Assembly (NCBI GenBank): GCA_050084985.1
Contig: JBITNC010000002.1
Coordinates: forward strand, 26,040,001-26,104,000
Length of the DNA stretch: 64,000 bases
Direction of reading: 5' to 3'
Origin: Nageia nagi
Lineage: Eukaryota; Pinophyta
Part shown: positions 11,322-23,670 of the stretch, piece by piece
Layout: each line of letters starts with the position of its first letter
Numbering within the stretch: the first letter of the stretch is position 1
Made by a program: the position numbers and the translations under genes
The notes under the pieces: model-generated
Seen by the model: the letters and a program-made list of their open reading frames with translations, nothing else
What the model was told of the DNA's origin: nothing
Databases searched by the model: none

Positions 11322-12600
11322 TAAGCTTGAAGAATTCTTATTTATTATTGCTTTAGATATAACTTATTGAGTGCTAGTCAAATATGTGATAAAGGTAATG
11401 ATGTTATGTTCAAAAGATATGGATGTGAAATAAGAAGATCAAAAAGTGAACGAATTGTAGCAACTGGGACAAGAATAATAAATAATTTGTATACATTAAC
11501 TATAACATCAAAAGAATCATACAAAATACTTGGAGATATCAATTTTAAAAATATGATAAAGATTAGCACCAAAAATGTAGTAAGGAACATGTCGAGCATC
11601 TCCAATCCATTCAACAATATATGTCCTTCATGTCAAAAAGGAAAGCATACCAGAACCGCATTTAAGGCTAAATAATACTAGTCTAGTAAACCTATTAAGT
11701 TGATTCACATGAATTTATATGGACCAACCATAACTTAGAGCATACATGGTCATAGATATTTTATATTGTTTATAGATGATTACTCAAGAATGACATGGGT
11801 ACACTTTCTCAACACATAAATTAGAGGCCTATAACATGTTTATATGCTTCAAGAACATGGTTCAAAATTAGACCAATAGAAAAATCAAATATCTCATGTC
11901 AGGCAGAGGAGAATAATTCATCTTTGAAGTGTTTATCTAGTACTTTGAGAAGTATGGTGTATGGAGATCATTTTCAACTACTAGAACTCTACAACAAAAT
12001 GGTGTTATAGAAAGGAAAAATAGACTAGTTCAAGAAATGGTAAGAATAATGATGAATGAGAACAAAGTAAATGATAGGCTCTGGAAAGAAGTAGTACACA
12101 CAATTGTTCACATTCAAAATAGATGTATGTTGAGATCCAATGAAGACAAAACTCCATATGAATTGTAGTTTGGAAAAAAAGCTATAGTTAAACATTTTAA
12201 AATCTTTGGAAGCAAATGTTACATCAAAAACACTAATGAAAATCTAGGCATGTTTGAAGATAGAATTGATGAAGGAATTTTTCAAGGATATTCATCTAAA
12301 AGTAAATCCTACCTATGCTAGAACAAGTAACTTGGAAAGGTTGTGGAAAGTGTTGATGTAAAAGTTGATGAAAACCATGGTCATATATCAAGTATTACAA
12401 TGGTTATCCCATCTATGAAGAGAAAGAAGAGAAGCACTCACCACTAGTATCACCCAAATCATCTCCATCACACTCTCCACAAACATCATCATCATCATCA
12501 CCTAAGGGATCACTATAAGCAACATCTAATTCATCACCACTAAATTCACCAAAAACATCTAGCAAGCAATGGTAGCTAAATTATCTAAGTCAGTAAATTA
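11322..12600 (+). pseudogene. E1 integrase region
   Basis: SASQICDKGNDVMFKRYGCE is the pre-integrase region, followed by a CPSCQKGKHTRTAFKAK zinc half-site. The core appears as YGPT, LFIDDYSRMTWVHFL and a frame with the second catalytic region near 11900. RKNRLVQEMVR-like sequence supplies the last motif near 12015. Stops and frame changes are frequent. A Ser/Pro-rich linker (12440-12560) follows. Confidence 0.7.
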
Positions 12601-12699
12601 TTAGAGATCCCAATTTGGGTTTTCAAATAAGAAAAAATGTTTTTCAAACATAGGAGCATACCAATTATGAATTATTATCTTATTTTGAACCCAATAATG

Positions 12700-14215
12700 T
12701 TACTAAAGCAAGTAAATATGAAAGTTGTGTATTGGCAATGAAGGAAGAACTAAATCAAATTTTAAAGAATAAGATATGGGAGCTATTTCCTAGATCAAAA
12801 AATAAAAATATCATTAGTACAAAGTGGGTATTTCAGAATAAGTTGAATGAAGTGGGAAAGGTGGTTAGAAACAAATCCAAACTTGTCTATAAAGGTTATG
12901 CTCAAGTGGAAGGAATTGATTTTAAAGAAACTTTTGCACTGGTTGTAAGATTATAAGTAATCAAGATGTTTCTAGCATTAGTAGCATACAAGAACTTCAA
13001 AGTACATCAAATGGATATCAAATTTGCCTTTCTGAATGGCATTCTAGAGGAAGAAATATACATTGAACAACCAAATGGATTTTAGCTAGTAGGAGATCCC
13101 AACATGGTTTTTAAATTGGAAAAGGCTTCGTATGGCTTAAAACAAGTACCCTGAGCATGGTATTCAAGATTGGATAATTATCTTTTGTAACAAAGGTTTA
13201 AAAAGGGTATGGTAGATAACAATCTATATGTTAAAATTGAATCTAACTATCAACTTATCATTATTATCTATGTAGGTGATATCATATTTGGTGGATGCAA
13301 AGATGAAATATGCAAGGAGTTTGCTAATAAGATGCAAAATGAAATTGAAATGTTAATGGTTGGTGAGTTATTATACTTTTTGGGTCTAAAAGTGAGTCAA
13401 TTAGATAAAGGCATAATCATATCTCAATCAAATATGTGAAATAAAGTTGAATAATTTTAACAGGGAGGATAGTAAACTAGTAACCATTCCCATGATGACC
13501 AATTGTAAATTAAGTAAAGAGGACAATTCACATATTGTTGATCAAACTCTATATAGATCTATGATTGGTGACTTATTATATTTAATGGTATCTATGACGT
13601 ACATATTGCAAGTAGTTTGTATGGTTGCAAGATTTCAAGCAGCTCCAATGGAAAATCATGTCATTGCAGCAAAAAATAATTTTTAAATATCTCCAAGGAA
13701 CTATGGAGAATGGAATATGGTATACCAAAGGTAAGGAATTCACACTCTTTACATATTCTGATGTTGATTGGGTCAAATGTATTAATGATAGAAAAAGCAC
13801 AAGTAGAGGTGCTTTTTATTTAGGTGACAAAATGTAACATGAGAATAATAAAAAACAAGATTCAGTATCTCTATATATAATATAAGTAGAGTATATTGCA
13901 GCAACATCATGTTGTTCTTAGGTATTGTGGATGAAATAAACTTTGAAAGATCTTGGAATTCATGTTAATGAACCTATCTCTGTAATGTGTGACAACACCA
14001 ATGCAATAAGTATTTCCAAGAATCTAGTTATTCATTCTAGAACCAAGTACATAGCCATTTGATATCATTTTTTGAAAGAGAAGGTTATAAGAGGAGAAGT
14101 CTAATCAGATTATGTACCTACATCAAAAGGAAGTATTTGAATATTTTCTCCAAAAATTGGGAGTGTTCATTCTTCCCAAAAACTAGCTGACCAAAAGGTG
14201 CACATTCTTAGGGGG
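12700..14215 (+). pseudogene. E1 reverse transcriptase and RNase H
   Basis: The frame shows IISTKWVFQNKLNEVGKVVR, HQMDIKFAFLNGILEEEIYI and YGLKQVP, all reverse-transcriptase blocks. The active site reads IYVGDIIFGG, so the first catalytic Asp of the YVDD box is Gly. RNase H remnants include DRKST near 13785 and VCDNTNAISISKN near 13990. At least six stops lie between 12950 and 14110. A purine tract, TTAGGGGGAGA, lies at about 14209, 420 bases before the real LTR border. Confidence 0.75.
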
Positions 14216-14638
14216 AGAAAGTTTATTTTCTATCTTATGCCTCCTTATGTGTTACTCTTTATTCCTTCATGATCTTGAGAATATTGCATGAATTAAGGGG
14301 GATTTTTTGTTGTGCTATCATAGGTTAACATCAAATTATGTATCAAATTTTGTGCTCTATCAATATCTAAGAGATGGTTGTATTTATACAATGTAAAATG
14401 TTTTACTGGCATATTTTTTTAGTTACAACTACCATGTTTTCTACTACCTTTAAGGTGTTTGTTGTTCAATTTGTAATGATGGCTAAAACAAATTTGGAAA
14501 ATTTGCTATACCTTGTTCTTGTTGCCTTAGCCATTCTTGGTAAAAAGAGGGAGAAAATATTAGAACTATTGTGTTGTGTTTGGCATGCTTAATGCTTATG
14601 ATGGTTGGAGTTTTGACAACAATGCCAAAGGGGAAGAT
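14216..14638 (+). other. E1 3' untranslated region
   Basis: About 420 bases between the pol end and the 3' LTR, ending in a second purine tract CAAAGGGGAAGA. No gene is seen. Confidence 0.5.
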
Positions 14639-16807
14639 TGTTGACCTATGGTGTTGTCATTATTGTCAAATGTTAGATTAAGATGTTGTCATTGTTGTCA
14701 ATAATACAAATAAGTCATAGTACCATAAGTGAGCAAGATTACTAGTTTCAAAGGAAGAACATAATACCTTATGCATACAAGTTATAGCCTTATGTAGATA
14801 ATTTATAGCTTATGTGATGTTAAATAAGCTTATGCAAATAAAATAAGGCTTATGCGATCAAAAAAAGGGTTATGTGGAAGTTAGGGCTCTTATGTGATGA
14901 AGAAAACCCTTATGTAGAGAGCACAAATCTTATGCAATAGACTCCAATCTTATACAGACAAGCAAGAGGCTTATACAAAGAGACTTATGCAGATAATAAA
15001 GGTCTAATGTGGAAGATAAAGTCCTTGTGTGATGCAATGAGGTCTTATGCGAATGAAAAAAACCTTGTGCAGTGATGAAGGTGTGTAGGAATTAACACTA
15101 ACAATGTAACTCCTAAACAACCAAGATCACATGAAAGCTCACAAATACATCTAACAAACTCACAAAGCAATCTCACAACACAAGATGTAAGTGGTTCCTC
15201 CAACTAGGAGTACATCCACTAACTAGATCTTTACTTCAATGACAAATACAACTATCATATAATCATCCTACTCTTTTCTGCTAACCACTATCCTATAACA
15301 TAACTTTACTCCACAAATTGGTGGTAATCACAAAGAGGGAGCCTTCTATTTATAGGCCAAAATCCCTCTTTGGATCACCCTTTTATCCATTGTACAAAAG
15401 CATGACATGCACATCTTTTTACTCAAAGGGCATGCTCATGAAATGGAGTGTAGGACAAGTTACATTATCATATTCACTTACATACTTAAGGTATCAAATG
15501 ATACCCTTAAGTATTAGTGAATTTACATAGAATATTATTACATAACCTTTACAATAATGCATTATACATTCCAACAAGGTGCTTATGTGGAATGCTTTAA
15601 ACAATAAGCAAAGGATTTAAGCAATGGAATATTAGCCTTATGCAAAATAAAATTTTCTTATGTGGAGGCATCATACGTTATGGGGAGAGTCACTATCCTA
15701 TGCAGATAATAAATCTTATGTGAATTATCACATGATTATGCAGATGTTAACATGCTTATGCAGATAAACACATGCTTATGCGAACAAATATATCCTTATG
15801 TGGAGTAGCAAGGTCTTATGTAGAGAAGCAAAGCTTTATGCAAAGGATTAAGTGTTTGTGTGGAAGATAAAGGATTATGTAGAGTAGTAAGGTCTTTTGT
15901 GAAGAATAAAGAGTTTATGTGATCAAACAAGGTCTTATGGGGGGAAGTGAAACCTTATGCATAGATTAAAAGTCTTATGTGGAAACTTTATGAGTTTAGA
16001 CAAGGGCTTATGTGGAGAAGCAAAACTTTGTGCACATATCAAAGACCTTATGCAGAGATAAGAAGCCTTATATAGAAACTCAAAGCATTTTATGGAGAGA
16101 ACTAACATTATGTGAAGACCTGATAAGTTGAAGGGATAGACATGTATATATTCCCATTGTTGGCATTCTAATATATAGTAGATATTTAGGTTATTCATAC
16201 AACATGTAGAGTTTACAGTTATAAGTTGTAGTTAAGGGGGTTGTAGATTGAGAATATGATTCAATTGTTGTTGCCACATGGCATACCAAGATATATGGAG
16301 AGATGTTGGAGTTGAGTGTGATTACATGAGCAGATTGCCATTGAAAAATAAATTATGACAAATTGACAATGAGGGCAAGATAGAGGCTATGAGGACTGAT
16401 TGCATATTTCTAACAAAGATAAATAAAGGTGAAAAATATTGAGCTAGACCAATGAGGGTCTTCTAGAATAGAGTTGGCAAGTTTGCCACAAAATTTGCTT
16501 CTATAATTAGTCAAGTTGATTGTTGGCCAAGGGAGGTGGTGCTCCTTCTAGTTGGTTATGATAAATTGATTGTAAAATTGATGCTTTGATTTGGCTGAAT
16601 TTGGATGGGATTCCAAGCAGTCTTACTTAGGAATGTAGCCACATTAGTGAACTTTTTTATATCTTGTGATATGTGATGCATTCTTATGGTGATTGTTCTA
16701 GTTGTTTTAATTAAGTACTATCTCATTTAAAGGATTAAGTTAAAGAACTAAGTTTTAATCTTTCACACTGATTCACCCCGCTTCTCAGTTTCACTTAGAG
16801 AATAACA
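14639..16807 (+). repeat. E1 3' LTR with CTTATGC repeat array, split by S2
   Basis: Starts TGTTGACCTATGG and ends AATAACA. The CTTATG-based array covers about 14765-16130. A solo LTR (S2) sits inside it. Without the insertion the length is 1671 bp against 1730 bp for the 5' copy, with many small differences, which points to an old insertion. Confidence 0.8.
15084..15576 (-). mobile_element. S2: solo LTR of the E3 family
   Basis: A 493-bp block starts TGTAGGAATT and ends CATTCCAACA on the plus strand. It is flanked by the perfect duplication AGGTG (15079-15083 and 15577-15581). The uninterrupted target is present in the 5' LTR of E1 near 1525 (GATGAAGGTGCTTATG), an empty-site control inside this window. 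It is closely similar to S1. Confidence 0.9.
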
Positions 16808-16812
16808 TCATC

Positions 16813-17480
16813 TTCATCATTTCTCCTCTCCTATACCTTTACATTGTTGTTTCATTAAAAACATGTTAATCTTGCAAGATTAAGCCTTTTTTTTTAAATG
16901 TTGGATGATCATATTCTCTTTTCCTACCATCCTTGGCATCTCTAGTGTTGTGTTATGTATGTGATTATTTGAATTAGGGATTTGGTTTAAGAAAAAGCTA
17001 AACTTGAAAAACTACCTTTAATTCAAGACTTGATTTAAGAAAAAGGTAGTAAAATTTGATTTCAAAGGATCCTAGTTAGTAAAAATAATTATACAAATAC
17101 AATATTAACTTAGGGGTCCCCTACAAAGAATAGTAGTACCTTATAGAAATGATGCTTATGCATATAAGACACATTATTAACAAATTTTTATTAAGTACTC
17201 AACATCAGCAATTGAATCAATGACATAAGAAAATATGAAATAAGAAGATTGCTTATGTTTACTATGTAATCAAGATAAATTAAGGATGAAAGTCATATAA
17301 TGCTATGATCAAATCATGAACATCCAAGGTAAATGGTATAATTTAACCAAAATAGAATCTTATGAAAATTATTGAAACAATTGGAAGAATGCCAAAAGAA
17401 ACTTGAATAAACCATCGAACCATTCTACATTATATATTCAAGCTATGTTATTCATAAGTTTGATTGACAACATCCTTTGA
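16813..17480. other. AT-rich intergenic sequence
   Basis: Between the end of E1 and the first PPR relic. No gene, RNA or element border recognised. Confidence 0.4.
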
Positions 17481-17890
17481 AGAGTGTGTTCATATTTATT
17501 AAAAATAATATAGAGTGATTTTCAATCTGATGTTGTTGTGATGAATGCTTTGATAGACATGTCTACTAAATTTGGGAATATATATAAGGCCCCTATAGTG
17601 TTTGAAAAAAATGTAGTAGATAAATATATAATTCAATGATTATAAGATATGTCTAGATTGGGCTTCTTAAGGAAATTAAAAATATTTTTAGGAAAATACA
17701 ACATAGAGACATAATCTTACATAATGTAATGATTTTAGGGTAAGGACATAATGGGTTTCTTGATGAGGCAATAAAACTTTTAACAATATACCTCAAAGAA
17801 ATGCAATCTCATGGAATGCATTGATCATAGAATATGCACAAAATGATCATGATTTGGAGACGATCAAATATACATGCCTATCTTGTGTAA
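17480..17890 (+). pseudogene. PPR (PLS type) gene relic, plus strand
   Basis: DVVVMNALIDMSTKFGNIYK followed by a VFEK segment is a standard PLS-type pentatricopeptide unit. Further on, the phrase PQRNAISWNALIIEYAQND is a clear S-type start. Stops and shifts separate the pieces. PPR proteins bind organellar RNA; this copy cannot code for one. The PLS class is the editing-factor type abundant in land plants. Confidence 0.65.
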
Positions 17891-17899
17891 TCTTCCATA

Positions 17900-18830
17900 C
17901 CATGTATACATGTTTATATTATGTAATCTTCCATAATGTGTATACAAATATCTTGTGTAATCTCCCACACTATGTATACATGTTTATTCTTTGATGGTTG
18001 TTACAGTTATAATGTTCAACTTTACATTTGACAAATACATCTACTTAAAATCCCCTAGTTCCTTCTCATAAAACCCAATTTTGTGCATATCTTGTGATCA
18101 TGCATCTTGTCAAACAATTTCTAATCCTTGTGTATTCTTCCACATTTTTCATAAATTTTTATCAGGGCATTCACAACCACAACATTTGATGAAAAATCAC
18201 TTTCAACTACTCTTTTATGGATGTCCATGCCTTCTTCAAGAGATCCCATGGTGGTACATGTTGGAAGAAAGCTAACAAAGGTTACCGAGTCTAGATTTAC
18301 ACTTGATAATTATATTTTATTAAAAGTATACAAGTCCTTCTCAAAAAACCCATTTTATACATATCTTATGATCATGCATCTTGTCAAACAATTCTCAAGC
18401 CTTGTGCATTATTTCAAATTTTGCATACATATCTATTAGGGCATTCAAAACCATAATATTTGATGAAAAAAAAGAATTCAACTACTCTTTGATGGATGTC
18501 CATACCTTTTTTAAGAGTTACCATAGTAACACATATTGGAAAAAAGTTGGCAAAGGTTACAAAGTCTAGTTTTACACTTGATAATCGTATTTGCTTAAAA
18601 GTATCTAGGGCCCTCTTAGAAAACTCATTTTATGCACATCATGTGATCATTGCAGTCCATGAGACTACATCTCAATGAGGTATCTTATCAAATAATGTGC
18701 TTGCCTTCTCTATGGTTCTAGATTTTGTAAACATATCTCCTAGTGTACTCACAACCATAAAATATGACAAAAATGTGCTTTTAAAGAGTCTTTAATGTGT
18801 GTATAAACCCTATTATGAATCTCCTAGTTT
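17900..18830 (-). pseudogene. PPR (PLS type) gene relic, minus strand, tandem units
   Basis: On the minus strand the sequence reads as PPR units with stops. Recognisable pieces are KGMDIHQRVVE, VLNALIDMYAKFEIMHKA, ELFDKMHDHK, ASTLFDKIPH, DVVSWTAMIT and RALDTFKQIRLSSVKLDFVT. The units repeat with a DNA spacing of about 272-274 bp (the same GATCATGCATCTTG word at 18096 and 18370, a third related unit near 18642), so the relic is a tandem array of P-L-S blocks with small deletions. Elements E3 and E4 inserted close to its upstream side. Confidence 0.7.
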
Positions 18831-18835
18831 AGTGC

Positions 18836-19241
18836 TGAAGGATATAAGCCTAAATGACTAAATCCCTAATTTCCCAGATCATATGAAAGCTCTCTCAAAT
18901 TACTTAAGCATTAAGACTTAAATTCAAAGTAGTATTTACACAAGATGACACCAATATAAAGTGGTTCCTCCAACCACTAATCTAAGATCTTATATAAAAG
19001 AGCACTCTTTTATAACAACTCACTTTCTCACTTATCCTACAACCCACACAAGAGCATAACTTTACTACAAACTTGAGTGAATAACCAAGAGGGGAGGCCC
19101 CCTATTTATAGGGAAAAATCCTCCCTTGGATCATTCTTTTAACCAATATACAAATACTTAAAAAAAGTATCTATGGATACTTACAAGTATTATTGAATTT
19201 ACATGAATAAACCTTACAATAATGCATTACACATTCCAACA
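18836..19241 (-). repeat. E3 3' LTR with an internal deletion
   Basis: Matches 22596-23098 but lacks about 80-100 bp around the sequence between ACAAA and AATACTTAAAA, so it is 406 bp against 503 bp. The deletion falls between short matching words. Confidence 0.85.
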
Positions 19242-19977
19242 CTCTCCCTTAATTCAATATTAGGGTAGAGTGAAGAGGAGAGAAGAAAGATAGAGTTCTC
19301 CTCCATAGAAATACAATCGAAGATGAGAATATTTATATCTTTGATAAATAAGCATGATCTTAGATTGAGGATCACTACTTTGTCATTTTATAAATGATTT
19401 ACAATACTATAAGCATTAACCATAACTTGTTTCATTGTACAAAGTAGTCATTCAACAACAAGTTAATGTGATGAGCCTTAATGAACTTGCCCACTCGAAG
19501 TAGGTAACATAGACTCTCAAGAAGAAACCTACATGCTACAAGTAACTCATACATAAAATTAGATAGATGTATTATATACACATTCATATCAACATAAGAT
19601 AAATGAATCAAGTAATTCCATCCATAAATTGATCAATGGTACACTATAAGTCATCACGAAGATGCCAAGCCAATACTCATAGTCACCTATTGTATAAAAA
19701 CATGTGTTGATCAACATAAAAAATAAAGCATAAGCATATACAAGTTCCTCACATATGAATAACTAAATAGTGCCAAAATGCACATAATGGTTCCTCATAT
19801 ATGGATAATTGAAATAGTGCTAGTAGAAGCGACCATAGGCTAAAAAATGTACAACTAGTTCCTTACATAGATCGAACTAAACACAAAGGCACACATAAAA
19901 AAGATTTACACTATACAGTCAAAACATTCTCCCATGGATAAAGTTATCATCACATAAATGAATTCAATAAGAATTCA

Positions 19978-22030
19978 ACCTTCACTTCCCCTTGAGGGAA
20001 ACTTCACCAACTTAATAGATTCCCTAAGCTTGTAGAATTGAGCTTCAAGAAGGGGCTTGGTAAATAAATCAGCAAAGTTTAGGATTGATGTGCAATATTG
20101 CAATTATAAGATACCATCTAGAACCTTCTCCTTGATAAAATGTGCTTGTATTTCAACATATTTTGTTCTTTGATGAAAAATAAGGTTCTTTACTAAGGCA
20201 ATAATGGATTGATTATTTGAAGAAATTTAAGATGGGTGAGCTTGCTCATACCCAATTTCTTTCAAAATATGCCTCAACTAAATAACTTCCTGGGCCATGA
20301 TTGACATGGCTCGATATTTTTCCACTATGATAGAGAGAGAAGTATTTAGCTTCTTCTTGGAAACCCAAAAAAAACACCTAAACCAATGCTAAACACATAA
20401 GAAGACGTTGGTTTCTTGTCATCTTTATCTCTCCCATAGTAAAAATTTGAGTACCTTAAGTAAACAAATGAGGGCAACTTGGAATACTTGAGATCAAGAT
20501 CCTTCATTCTCAAAACATACTTCAATATTTGCTTAACAATATTGAAGTGTTCAACATACAATTTTTGCATAAACTATGCCATAAGATTTACTACAAAGGT
20601 AATTTCTAGCCTAAAGATAGTCAAATACAAAAGATTACCAATTAGTTGCCTATGAGATGTAGCATATGCCAACTAAGAGTTGGAGCTAAGAGTTAGAGTG
20701 ATTCTAAGAGAGATTAGGATCGTAACAAGTTTACACTCCTCCATTACAAACTTTTATAATATATCTGAGATATACTTGGATTGACTAAGGTAAGTACAAT
20801 GTTTGTATTGGTACACTTGCATACCAAGGGATTAGTATAAGAGACCAATATCATTCATTTCAAATGTTACCTTAAGTTTGGATATGCACTCTTGGATGAT
20901 TTTGTCATTATTTCTTATAATCAAAGATCATCCATATAGAGAATAGTCAAGACCAAGTATTGTCCTTGATTGAGAACATATAGATTTATATTAAAGAACC
21001 TAGAGAACCTAATATCCATAAAGTATGCTAAAATCCTTTTGTACCAAGCTCTAAGTGCTTGCTTAAGGCCATACAAGAACTTATTTAACTTACACATAAG
21101 GGACTCTTTCCCTTCAAGGACAAACCCCTTTGGTTGATTCATGTAAATCTCCACATCTAAGTCATCATTGAGAAAAGCACTCTTAACATCATGTTGAATA
21201 AACTTTCATCCCCAATTTGCTGAAAGAGTAAGCTAATTATGGGAATCTTTACCATTGGAGAAAAGGTTTCCTCATAATCAACTTCGTATTTCTGAGCAAA
21301 ACCCTTACTACTAACCTTGCCTTGTATTTCTCAATTTTCTCAATTGAATTATATTTGACTTTGTAAATCCAATTATTGCTAGTCATATTTTGTTCACAGG
21401 GATAGGGAACTAAGTCCCAAGTTTGATTTTTCATCAAAGCCTCATACTCCACTTTCATGGCTACCATCCAACATTCATGCTTTGAAGCTTCCTTGAATGA
21501 TGAGAGCTCATTCTTAATTTTAGCAAATAAGGATTTATTTAAGGTCATACTTCTCATTATCCTTTATGTTGGAGAATTTTGCTCCTAAGGTGATTTATCT
21601 ACACTGATATCGATCTAGTTAGGTGCAATAAAAGAATCATTAGGATCATCCACATCCTCATAAGAAGCAAATTCCTTAAAAAGTTAATTGAACTTTACAT
21701 CCCTCAAGATAAACACTGCTATGGAAGAAGAATAGAGCCTGTAGCCTCTATGTTGACTATCATAGCCCACAAAGATGCACTTTTTGGATCTCTTATCCAA
21801 CTTCTTTATTTTCTCATAAATAATAAAGGCATAGGAATCGCAACCAAAAACCCTAAGGTGAGATATGTTAGGTTTCTTTTTCATCCATGCTTCATACAAG
21901 GTTTTGCCTTCAACTGCTTTCGTGAGGCACCTATTTAGGGTGTAGATCGTAGTGCTCATAGCTTCACCCCATAAGAAACTAGGAAGATTTCCTAACATGC
22001 ACCTGCCATTTCCTGAATGATTTTATTCAA
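19978..22030 (-). pseudogene. E3 partial pol (integrase end, RT, RNase H)
   Basis: Minus-strand reading from 22030 down: MLGNLPSFLWGEAM (integrase), then HLRVFGCDSYAFI, then EYEALMKNQTWDLVPYP and WIYKVKYNS (RT start). EIYMNQPKGFV, YGLKQALRAWYKR and ILYMDDL follow; the active site is YMDD, a tolerated variant. RNase H remnants lie near 20350-20570 (KPTSSYVFSIG), and the C-terminal DLFTKPLLEAQFYKLRES ends near 19978 before a purine tract. Several stops and frame changes break it. No gag or protease remains. Confidence 0.8.
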
Positions 22031-22595
22031 TATAAAGGCTTTTTTGTTAGTAATATATTTTTATAAATAACATCTCAATATATAATAATAATAGTTTTTG
22101 TAAAATGCATTACCTTTTTTTTCAAAGAAAAAATAACAATAATATGTATATATTGTCAAAAACATTGCACACAAAAATTACAATTTTTTATTTTTATTTA
22201 TATACAAAAAATTTAATATTGTAATTTTTTTGCAAATTTATACTACTAACTAACAACCTTTTTTTAAAAGATTGCAACTAACAAAAATGTTATATTTTAC
22301 TAAAATTAATCTAACACAAAACATGTTAGTATAGTATGTTAAAAATGTACAACAATAATGTATTGTTACATTTAAATAAATTTTTACACCAAAAACTGTA
22401 ACTAACATGTAACCAAACAAATGTTAGTATCATTTAAAATAATCCAAAGGTAATAAAAGAGAGAGAGGTTATACCTTAAAATGGATTTTACCTCACCAAT
22501 GAAGTAGGAATAAGAGCTTTAAAATTGGAATAAGGAGCGGGAATGACCTCCAAGATGTTGAAGAGGACCCTCCAAGAATAGCTTTAGATACCAAA

Positions 22596-23098
22596 TGAAG
22601 GAAACAAGCCTAAATGACTAAATCCCTAATTTTTCAATATCACATGAAAGCTCTTTCAAATTACTTAAGCATTAATACATAAACTCAAAGTAGCATTCAC
22701 ACAAGATGACACCAATATAAAGTGGATCCTCCAACTAAAGGAGTACATCCACTAATCTAAGATCTTATTCTCAAAGAGCACTCTCTTACAACAACTCACT
22801 TTCTCACTTCTCCTACAACCTAGACAAGAGCATAACTTTGCTATAAACTTAAGTGAATAACCAAGAGGGGAGGCCATTTATTTATAGGGAAAAATCCTCC
22901 CTTGGATCATCCTTTTAACCAATGTACAAAGTCATGACACACTTCACCCTTTTACCCAAGGGCCATGCCCATGAGATGGACTGTAGGACAAGTTACATTA
23001 TCTTATTCACAAATACTTAAAAGGTATCTAGGGATACTTTTAAGTATTAGTGAATTTATATGAAGAGACCTTACAATAATGCATTATACATTCCAAAA
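22596..23098 (-). repeat. E3 5' LTR
   Basis: 503 bp; on the minus strand it starts TTTTGGAATG (one base off the TGTTGGAATG of the other LTR) and ends TTCCTTCA. A TATA-type CCTATAAATAAA lies on the minus strand near 22880. Confidence 0.85.
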
Positions 23099-23103
23099 AG
23101 TGC

Positions 23104-23193
23104 ATGCTCTAAGGATGTCTAGAAAGGCGAATTTATATAATTAGAATATTGTTGGTGTTTGTTGCATTTAAGTAGGGGTTTCATTTAGTCATA
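23104..23193. other. 90-bp host remnant between E3 and E4
   Basis: The only host DNA left between two retrotransposons. It continues, across E3, the PPR-relic sequence ending at 18835, and across E4 it joins 35842. Confidence 0.6.
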
Positions 23194-23198
23194 TAGTC

Positions 23199-23657
23199 TG
23201 TTAGAATTTGTAATGAAATATTGTGAATATCTAAACTCCTTCTAAATTCAATTAATCACTTAAAAGATATGTAGATACCTTAAGGGATTAATTGAATTCT
23301 TTATTATGTAGACTTTGACTTTACCATGTGGTTAGTTGGTAGGTTAAAGTTAGGTGATACATTTATTGTAACCTTAACCTTACCCTTGGGTTAAAGGGAG
23401 GTTAGGGAGGTGCTCTCAAGCTATAAATAGAGGGCCTCTCCTCTTGAAACATAACTAAGTTTTTGGAGTAAGATTACTCTACTAGTTGTGTAGGAGAGGA
23501 AGAGAATTGTTGTAAGAGGTGCATAGATTGAGAATAGAGAACTAGTTGTGGATGTACTCCCAAGGAGGGAGGAACCACATTATATTTGTGTTATCTTATG
23601 TATGATTGAGTTTCCTAGTCTTGGACCTTGAGGATTAGAGTAGGTCTTAATCCTTCA
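23199..23657 (+). repeat. E4 5' LTR
   Basis: 459 bp, TGTTAGAATT to ATCCTTCA, same length as the 3' copy. A TATA box, CTATAAATAG (23421-23430), is the presumed promoter for the element RNA. Confidence 0.92.
23421..23430 (+). promoter_or_regulatory. TATA box in the E4 5' LTR
   Basis: CTATAAATAG, present at the same place in all four LTRs of E4 and E5 (also 27195, 30555 and 35600), which supports a functional role. Confidence 0.7.
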
Positions 23658-23659
23658 AT

Positions 23660-23670
23660 TGGTATCAAAG
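23660..23670 (+). other. E4 primer-binding site
   Basis: TGGTATCAAAG two bases after the LTR; the initiator-Met-tRNA type with one change (A for G). Confidence 0.8.

Larger units (their letters stand above)
1113..16807 (+). mobile_element. E1: Copia LTR retrotransposon, heavily interrupted
   Basis: Two related long repeats (1113-2842 and 14639-16807) bound a degenerate Copia gag-pol. The 3' copy starts TGTTGACC and the 5' copy TATTGACC; both end AATAACA. A primer-binding site, TAGTATCAGAGC (2845-2856), follows the 5' LTR and matches the initiator-Met-tRNA type except for one base. A purine tract, CAAAGGGGAAGA, precedes the 3' LTR. Flanks are TCCTC (1108-1112) and TCATC (16808-16812), a 4/5 match that I take as a decayed target duplication. 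E1 contains E2 in its gag, a solo LTR in the protease-integrase region and another in its 3' LTR. Removing these leaves roughly 9.4 kb. All coding parts are broken, so this is the oldest layer in the left part. Confidence 0.8.
18836..23098 (-). mobile_element. E3: Copia LTR retrotransposon, minus strand, 5'-deleted
   Basis: LTRs lie at 22596-23098 (5' on the minus strand) and 18836-19241 (3'). Both run TGTTGGAATG to TTCCTTCA on the minus strand, with one base lost from the CA-type end at 23097. The perfect duplication AGTGC flanks the whole (18831-18835 and 23099-23103). On the minus strand, TGGTATCTAAAGC follows the 5' LTR as primer site and TTAAGGGAGAG precedes the 3' LTR. Inside, only pol from the integrase C-terminal region onward is present; gag, protease and the integrase core are missing, replaced by about 570 bases of AT-rich DNA. 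Its pol closely resembles that of E4 while the LTRs differ. Confidence 0.9.
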
